Assembly (NCBI GenBank): GCA_001797745.1
Contig: MGQF01000075.1
Coordinates: forward strand, 7,310-13,111
Reading direction: 5' to 3'
DNA from: Deltaproteobacteria bacterium RBG_13_52_11
GTDB taxonomy: Bacteria; Desulfobacterota; B13-G15; RBG-16-54-18
Length of the DNA: 5,802 nt
Shown: positions 1 to 3,715 of the stretch, piece by piece
Position numbering within the stretch: the stretch's first letter is position 1
How the letters are laid out: every line of letters starts with the position of its first letter
The notes under the pieces: model-generated
Databases searched by the model: none
What the model saw: the letters and a program-made list of their open reading frames with translations, nothing else
What the model was told of the DNA's origin: nothing
Position numbers and translations under genes: made by a program

Positions 1-244
1 GAGTGTAACCGGTGATATTGGTAAATTCAGTGTTGGTGAAGAGAATCTTCTCATCCTTGTCGAGAAACATCACCCCATAGGGGGCTTTCTCCAAGATGGA
101 GAAAAAGGTATCCCTCTCTTTTCGCAATAATCCCTCTCCCTGTTTACGCTCGGTTTCTGCCCGCTCCAGTTCGGCGATCCGGTGGCGCAGTTCTGCTCCT
201 CCTTCTTTTATCAATTGCTTTTTTGCCTTAGTGTTATCTCTCAT
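1..244 (-). CDS. PAS-domain sensor protein, N-terminal fragment (probable histidine kinase or other signalling protein; runs off left edge)
   Basis: Only the first 81 codons are in the window. The reading frame is open to base 1. Residues about 5-45 are charged and helical (KAKKQLI..., then ELRHRIAELERAETERKQ), a coiled-coil linker that often precedes PAS domains in environmental sensor kinases. From about residue 43 a PAS domain begins: RKERDTFFSILEKAPYGVMF, then LDKDEKILFTN and ITGY, matching the PAS core 'I...P.GV...D..G.I.. .N......GY'. There is no signal peptide or membrane segment in the visible part, so the start looks cytoplasmic. The output domain (HisKA/HATPase, GGDEF or other) is off-window, so the class is not proven. 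Start choice: ATG at 244 matches the usual family N-terminus but has no close Shine-Dalgarno. An in-frame GTG at 253 has GAGG (264-261) at 7 nt spacing, and an in-frame ATG at 277 has no evident Shine-Dalgarno. The gene is divergent from hisS and sits downstream of a sigma-54-like promoter. Confidence 0.82.
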   Translation of the reverse strand, partial: MRDNTKAKKQLIKEGGAELRHRIAELERAETERKQGEGLLRKERDTFFSILEKAPYGVMFLDKDEKILFTNTEFTNITGYT

Positions 245-260
245 ACTAGGCACTGCACAA

Positions 261-274
261 CCTCGGTTTCGAGG
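261..274 (-). promoter_or_regulatory. Small hairpin overlapping the Shine-Dalgarno of the sensor's GTG start
   Basis: CCTCG (261-265) and CGAGG (270-274) form a 5-bp GC-rich stem with a 4-nt loop. In the minus-strand transcript the GAGG that would serve the GTG start at 253 (bases 264-261) sits in the stem, so the structure could mask that ribosome site. Such a short stem is possible by chance. Confidence 0.3.
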
Positions 275-332
275 CATTAAAGCTTTCGATTAAGGCAATA
301 CCGCAAAGACATGCCCGTCTCTGTTGACCCTT

Positions 333-350
333 CAGCATTTTTTGTGCCAA
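333..350 (-). promoter_or_regulatory. Predicted sigma-54 (RpoN) -24/-12 promoter of the PAS sensor gene
   Basis: On the minus strand the sequence TTGGCACAAAAAATGCTG (350 to 333) fits the sigma-54 consensus TGGCAC-N5-TTGC with one mismatch. The invariant GG (348-347) and GC (336-335) are separated by exactly 10 bp, as required. The predicted transcription start is near 323, giving a leader of about 70-80 nt before the sensor gene. Orientation, position and the inverted repeat about 120 bp further upstream all fit a sigma-54-dependent, enhancer-activated gene. It is a sequence prediction only. Confidence 0.68.
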
Positions 351-356
351 ACGCAA

Positions 357-379
357 GACTATTTTTGTAAAAAAAAGTC
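357..379. repeat. A-tract imperfect inverted repeat between activator site and sigma-54 promoter
   Basis: GACTATTTTT (357-366) and AAAAAAAGTC (370-379) form a 10-position inverted repeat with one mismatch and a 3-nt loop. It lies immediately upstream of the -24 element. On either strand it gives a long A/T tract, which would be intrinsically bent or flexible DNA. Between an enhancer and a sigma-54 promoter that would help looping. I saw no convincing IHF consensus here, so the role is inference. Confidence 0.35.
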
Positions 380-436
380 CTTAAGAATCGGCGTGTTACG
401 TATTTTGCAACCCTGGGCGGCGGGAAGCGGTTTTTT

Positions 437-465
437 AATGTCACTGTTCTGACATTTTTTGTCAC
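437..465. promoter_or_regulatory. Inverted repeat with a third half-site; candidate upstream activator sequence (enhancer-binding-protein site)
   Basis: AATGTCA (437-443), a 6-nt spacer (CTGTTC) and TGACATT (450-456) form a perfect 7-bp inverted repeat. A further TGTCAC at 460-465 repeats the half-site TGTCAC of 439-444 directly, 21 bp downstream, about two helical turns. The dyad lies at roughly -114 to -133 from the predicted sigma-54 start, the usual window for bacterial enhancer-binding-protein sites. It contains TGT-N10-ACA (439-454), the textbook NifA-type pattern, but many Fis-type activators bind similar dyads, so the protein cannot be named. It is also some 50-70 bp upstream of the predicted hisS -35, so an effect on hisS is possible. 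Confidence 0.5.
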
Positions 466-503
466 TAGCAGATATGGTATCGGGATGAAGGGCGGGGTGA
501 GGT

Positions 504-530
504 TTGACTTTTCCTCCTCTTTGGTATAAA
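504..530 (+). promoter_or_regulatory. Predicted sigma-70-type promoter of hisS
   Basis: TTGACT at 504-509 resembles the -35 box and TATAAA at 525-530 the -10 box. The spacing is 15 bp, or 16 bp if the -35 is read as TTTGAC (503-508); both are slightly short of the usual 17. Transcription would start near 537, giving a leader of about 40 nt that begins with a small hairpin (TAGAGA 536-541 with TCTCTA 545-550). It is the only clear -35/-10 pair I found in front of hisS. Confidence 0.55.
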
Positions 531-562
531 AGGCTTAGAGATCTTCTCTAGAAAATATCTTA

Positions 563-570
563 AGAGGAGG
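563..570 (+). promoter_or_regulatory. Strong ribosome binding site that decides the hisS GTG start
   Basis: AGAGGAGG lies 5 nt before GTG at 576. It fixes the start at this GTG and yields the family-typical N-terminus (M)EIKAIRGFSDILP. A 10-nt perfect complement of this site (TCCTCCTCTT, 512-521) lies upstream, inside the predicted promoter spacer. A weaker complement (CTTCTCT, 543-549) lies in the leader. Confidence 0.75.
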
Positions 571-575
571 ATACG

Positions 576-1838
576 GTGGAGATCAAGGCCATCAGGGGAT
601 TCAGCGATATTCTTCCTCCCGAGACCAGGCGCTGGAGGATGCTGGAGGAACGCGCCCGGGAGATCCTGGAGGGATTCGGTTTCTCCGAGATACGGGTGCC
701 GATCCTGGAGAAGGCGGAGTTGTTTTCCCGAAGCATCGGTGAGGAGACGGATATCGTGGAAAAGGAGATGTACACTTTTGAGGACCGCAGCGGGGATCGT
801 ATTACCTTGCGCCCTGAGGCCACTGCCTCCATTGTGCGGGCCTATATCGAGCACAAGATGTACACTACTGACCCGATGGCCAAGTTCTACTCCATCGGCC
901 CCATGTTCAGGCATGAGAGGCCACAAAAAGGGAGATATCGCCAGTTTCACCAGATCAATGTGGAGGTCTTCGGGATCTCCCACCCCACGATAGATGCCGA
1001 GGTCATGGCCATCGTGATGTACTATTTGTCCACTGTAGGGGTCAAACGATGCGTATTGCAGATTAACTCCCTCGGTTGCCCCCGCTGCCGCCACCCCTAC
1101 AAGGAGAACTTAAAGACCTTCCTCAACGACCATCTCCATCAGCTCTGCCGTGATTGCCGCAGGAGGATGGAACGGAATGCCCTGCGGGCCTTCGACTGTA
1201 AGGTCCAGGGTTGTCAGGAGATCATTGCCGAAGCCCCTATTGTCAGCGATTTTCTCTGCTCGGAATGTGCCGAGCACTTCGCAGCAGTACGGAGTTATCT
1301 GGAGACCCTTGAGGTTTCATACGAAGTAAACCCCAGGATGGTGCGGGGGTTGGACTATTACACGAAGACGGCCTTTGAGGTGGTGGCAGAGGGTTTGGGG
1401 GCGCAAAACGCCGTGGCCGCCGGTGGCAGATACGATTGCCTCGTGGAGGAACTGGGGGGTCCGAATATCCCCGGTATCGGCTTTGCCATCGGGATGGAAC
1501 GCCTGCTGCTCATCCTGCCTGAGGAGCACCTTCCTCCCGGTCCGTCATTGTTCATCGCCGCCTTGGGCGAGGGCCCACAGAAGGACGCCTTCAGCTTGAG
1601 TTATAAGCTGAATCGAGCCAGGGTGAGGACGATGATCGACTATGAAGGGCGCAGTCTCAAGGCGCAGATGCGCAGGGCGGCTAAATTCGGCGCTCGCTAT
1701 GTGCTGATCATCGGTGAAGATGAACAGCGCTCTGGGCGGGCGATCCTGCGGGATATGGAAGAGGGAAAACAGGAGCAGATCCCCTTCCCCTCTCTATTCG
1801 AGGAGATAGTCAGGAGGGTAAAAGGGGGATCCCCTTAG
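576..1838 (+). CDS. hisS: Histidyl-tRNA synthetase (class II, HisRS)
   Basis: Cytoplasmic enzyme that activates histidine with ATP and charges tRNA-His. It is 420 aa, the normal length for a bacterial HisRS, and starts at GTG behind AGAGGAGG. The catalytic core comes first: an N-terminal IKAIRGFSDILP; RPEATAS from residue 79; class II motif 2 FRHERPQKGRYRQFHQ at 111-126; the HisRS-specific VRGLDYYTK at 256-264, whose Arg257 is the equivalent of the catalytic arginine; and motif 3 from AAGGRYDCLV at 291 to GIGFAIGMERL at about 300-310. An insertion domain (about 160-235) lies between motif 2 and the histidine-binding motif and carries four cysteine pairs (168/171, 191/194, 208/213, 228/231). 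The C-terminal anticodon-binding domain spans about 324-420. No key residue is missing. The gene stands alone between a divergent sensor gene and the convergent rpoD. Its stop codon TAG coincides with the left edge of the following repeat. Confidence 0.98.
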   Translation: MEIKAIRGFSDILPPETRRWRMLEERAREILEGFGFSEIRVPILEKAELFSRSIGEETDIVEKEMYTFEDRSGDRITLRPEATASIVRAYIEHKMYTTDPMAKFYSIGPMFRHERPQKGRYRQFHQINVEVFGISHPTIDAEVMAIVMYYLSTVGVKRCVLQINSLGCPRCRHPYKENLKTFLNDHLHQLCRDCRRRMERNALRAFDCKVQGCQEIIAEAPIVSDFLCSECAEHFAAVRSYLETLEVSYEVNPRMVRGLDYYTKTAFEVVAEGLGAQNAVAAGGRYDCLVEELGGPNIPGIGFAIGMERLLLILPEEHLPPGPSLFIAALGEGPQKDAFSLSYKLNRARVRTMIDYEGRSLKAQMRRAAKFGARYVLIIGEDEQRSGRAILRDMEEGKQEQIPFPSLFEEIVRRVKGGSP

Positions 1839-1847
1839 CAGGCTGTT

Positions 1848-1874
1848 GAAAAACGCCCATCTACTGCGTTTTTC
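1848..1874 (-). terminator. Probable terminator of the rpoD operon (symmetrical, possibly bidirectional)
   Basis: GAAAAACGC-N9-GCGTTTTTC is a perfect 9-bp stem with an A5 run on one side and a T5 run on the other, so it reads as a hairpin with a U-tract in both directions. It is the only terminator-like structure I see for minus-strand transcription after rpoD, about 113-139 nt past the rpoD stop. The GC part of the stem is only 3 bp, so its strength is uncertain. Pairing of the full repeat arms (1840-1861 with 1938-1959) may help. Confidence 0.42.
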
Positions 1875-1926
1875 TCATCCTTCGTTGCTGCGGCGTACAT
1901 CCAAGTACGTCTCACTCCTCAGTCCC

Positions 1927-1950
1927 GCCCATGGCGGGATGGGCATTTTT
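1927..1950 (+). terminator. Rho-independent terminator of hisS
   Basis: GCCCAT (1927-1932), a 6-nt loop (GGCGGG) and ATGGGC (1939-1944) form a perfect 6-bp stem followed at once by A and five T (1946-1950). This is a canonical intrinsic terminator on the plus strand, about 90 nt after the hisS stop. The competing stem TCCCGCC/GGCGGGA (1923-1939) uses overlapping bases. Confidence 0.6.
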
Positions 1951-1986
1951 GAGCAGCCTACATAAAACCATTTTTTCAATAACCTC

Positions 1987-3696
1987 TTAATTATCGACAA
2001 AGCTCTTCAGCTGTTTACTCCTGCTGGGATGGCGCAGTTTGCGCAAGGACTTGGCCTCGATCTGGCGGATCCTCTCCCTGGTAACGGAGAAATCCTGCCC
2101 CACTTCTTCCAGGGTGTGGTCGTATTTTTCACCGATGCCAAATCTCATCCGTAATACCCTCTCCTCCCGTGGGGTAAGGGTGGACAGGACCTTCTGAACC
2201 TGTTCCACCAAGTTTTTGACGATAACGGCCTCACCAGGGGGTACGGTCTTTTTGTCTTCGATGAAGTCACCCAGATGGCTATCTTCATCCTCTCCGATGG
2301 GGGTCTCCAGAGAGATGGGTTCTTTGGCTATCTTGAGGATCTTGCGAACCTTATCTACGGGCAGTTCCATCCTCGCAGCAATCTCTTCGGGGTGAGGCTC
2401 CCTGCCCAATTCTTGAACGAGATAGCGCGACATTCTGATTAATTTATTGATAGTCTCGATCATATGCACAGGAATTCTGATGGTCCTGGCCTGATCGGCT
2501 ATCGCCCTCGTGATGGCCTGCCTAATCCACCACGTAGCATAGGTACTGAATTTATAACCCCGGGCATACTCAAATTTATCCACGGCCTTCATGAGCCCGA
2601 TGTTACCCTCCTGGATGAGATCAAGAAACTGCAGCCCTCGGTTGGTATACTTCTTGGCGATACTCACCACCAACCTCAGATTGGCCCTGACCAATTCGTT
2701 CTTCGCCTCCTTGGCCGCAATCTCACCGCGACGGATACCTTCAATGGCCTTTTTCAGCTCCAGTGCAGAAAGGCCAGCCTCCTGTTCAATTCGTTGAACC
2801 TTCCGATAGGTGTTCCTCATGACCTTTGCTAGCTCTACGAATTTCTCTTCATTGAGCTTTCTCTGCTTAAAGAAGGATTTCTTCCTTCCAGGATCCCGTT
2901 TCACCTCTCGGAAAAAAGATCTCAACTTCTGTACAGGCACCCCCACCCTCTTGCTCACCGTAGTCAGCTCCTCCTCTGCCTTCTCGATCTTACGCACCAA
3001 CCCCCTCAATTTATCGACGATGGCCTCAATCTGAAACTCTTTGAGGTTTATCTGGGTGAGGAGCGTGACCATCTCTTCGCGTTTCTTCTGCAGCTTTTCT
3101 TCTCCAGCCATCCCCTTTGCTTTCAGCTTTTTGATCTCATCATCGAGGCCTCGAACCCGGCCTATGATCTTCAGGATCTTTTCTTTATAGAACTCCTTCT
3201 CTTCAGTGTAGCCTTCGTCATCCTCGACCTCATTGGTAATATCCCTGATTTCTATTCTCCCCTGACAGATTCCTTCTCCGATGTTCAGAACCTCCTTCAC
3301 TGTCATAGGGCAGTTGAGGATGATCCTGATGACCTCTTTTTTCCCTTCCTCTATTCTCTTAGCGATAGTCACTTCCCCTTCTCTGGTCAAGAGGGACACC
3401 CGCCCCATCTCCCGGAGGTATAACCGCACGGGATCGCTGGTCCTGCCGATGAGGTCGAGATCCTCGATCTCCTCTACCCTTTCCTCTTCTACAAAATCCT
3501 CCTCAACCTTCTGTGTGCTCACTCCCTCATCGTCGTCTATCACTTCGATGTCCATCTCGTTGAACGTCGTCAGCATATCTTCCAAGTGTTCAGAGGAGAC
3601 CTCATCCGAGTCCATGGCCTCATCAACCTCTTCAAAGTCAAAAACTCCCTTATCCTTCAACGTTATAACTCCTTTCTTCTTACGTATATTTTCCAT
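1987..3696 (-). CDS. rpoD: RNA polymerase primary sigma factor RpoD (sigma-70)
   Basis: Directs RNA polymerase core to housekeeping promoters. From the ATG at 3696 it is 569 aa, a usual length. Domains: a short region 1.1 (about 1-50, ending in HLEDMLTTFNEMDIEVIDDDE); an acidic linker (53-82); region 1.2 (about 84-116, SDPVRLYLREMGRVSLLTREGE); a long charged non-conserved region (about 117-330) rich in Lys/Glu helices; region 2 (about 331-424), including the core-binding LVVSIAKKY..GLQFLDLIQEGNIGLM and the -10 element 2.3/2.4 segment YKFSTYATWWIRQAITRAI (381-399); region 3 (about 425-500); and region 4 (about 506-567) with the -35 HTH TLEEVGQDFSVTRERIRQIE and LRKLRHP. Start choice is open: ATG 3696 has no Shine-Dalgarno, whereas TTG at 3660 (codon 13) has AAAGGAG 8 nt upstream. 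The longer form aligns better with the first helix of region 1.1, so it is given here. It follows dnaG by 19 nt in the same operon. Confidence 0.97.
   Translation of the reverse strand: MENIRKKKGVITLKDKGVFDFEEVDEAMDSDEVSSEHLEDMLTTFNEMDIEVIDDDEGVSTQKVEEDFVEEERVEEIEDLDLIGRTSDPVRLYLREMGRVSLLTREGEVTIAKRIEEGKKEVIRIILNCPMTVKEVLNIGEGICQGRIEIRDITNEVEDDEGYTEEKEFYKEKILKIIGRVRGLDDEIKKLKAKGMAGEEKLQKKREEMVTLLTQINLKEFQIEAIVDKLRGLVRKIEKAEEELTTVSKRVGVPVQKLRSFFREVKRDPGRKKSFFKQRKLNEEKFVELAKVMRNTYRKVQRIEQEAGLSALELKKAIEGIRRGEIAAKEAKNELVRANLRLVVSIAKKYTNRGLQFLDLIQEGNIGLMKAVDKFEYARGYKFSTYATWWIRQAITRAIADQARTIRIPVHMIETINKLIRMSRYLVQELGREPHPEEIAARMELPVDKVRKILKIAKEPISLETPIGEDEDSHLGDFIEDKKTVPPGEAVIVKNLVEQVQKVLSTLTPREERVLRMRFGIGEKYDHTLEEVGQDFSVTRERIRQIEAKSLRKLRHPSRSKQLKSFVDN
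3669..3675 (-). promoter_or_regulatory. Internal Shine-Dalgarno-like site in rpoD, supporting an alternative TTG start at 3660
   Basis: Minus strand AAAGGAG (3675 to 3669) lies exactly 8 nt before an in-frame TTG (3660-3658), which would give a 557-aa protein starting (M)KDKGVFDFEEVDEAM. No comparable site precedes the ATG at 3696. The same bases encode Lys-Gly in the longer form, so coincidence is possible. If this start is used, the dnaG-rpoD gap grows from 19 to 55 nt. Confidence 0.45.
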
Positions 3697-3715
3697 GCGT
3701 TGTGATCGAAGTCGG

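Larger units (their letters stand above)
1839..1960. repeat. Intergenic hairpin-forming repeat (MITE/REP-like) filling the hisS-rpoD gap
   Basis: The ends form a long inverted repeat: left arm 1840-1861 (AGGCTGTTGAAAAACGCCC...) and right arm 1938-1959, complementary at 19 of 22 positions. Three smaller stems are nested inside: GAAAAACGC (1848-1856) with GCGTTTTTC (1866-1874), 9 bp perfect; CGTAC (1894-1898) with GTACG (1905-1909); and TCCCGCC (1923-1929) with GGCGGGA (1933-1939). The sequence, including 'TAGCAGGCTGTTGAAAAAC' and the 'GCGGCGTACATCC..GTACG' core, resembles a dispersed intergenic repeat I recall from Deltaproteobacteria genomes; that is memory, not a search. It encodes no protein. 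It most likely acts as the shared 3' end of the two convergent transcripts. Confidence 0.65.

Noticed and set aside
96..293. 65-codon plus-strand frame
   Set aside because: It is antisense to the sensor's PAS/coiled-coil coding sequence; Ser/Arg-rich composition is typical of a shadow frame.
437..454. Calling the dyad a NifA site because of TGT-N10-ACA
   Set aside because: The pattern is short and shared by other activators; no nitrogen-fixation gene is in the window, so the regulator is left unnamed.
277..465. 62-codon minus-strand frame upstream of the sensor gene, ending in TAATG against a sensor start candidate
   Set aside because: It covers the predicted sigma-54 promoter and activator site, begins at a GTG inside the inverted repeat, has no Shine-Dalgarno, and its protein is biased Arg/Lys/Thr/Phe sequence with no recognisable domain.
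531..575. T-box or other amino-acid-responsive riboswitch in the hisS leader
   Set aside because: The predicted leader is only about 40 nt, with no T-box sequence or specifier-loop structure.
465..1094. 209-codon minus-strand frame over hisS
   Set aside because: It lies opposite the clearly conserved HisRS catalytic core; no recognisable domain.
1839..1986. tRNA or small RNA gene in the hisS-rpoD gap
   Set aside because: No cloverleaf, no T-loop GTTCGA box and no promoter seen; the stems are explained by the inverted-repeat element and terminators.
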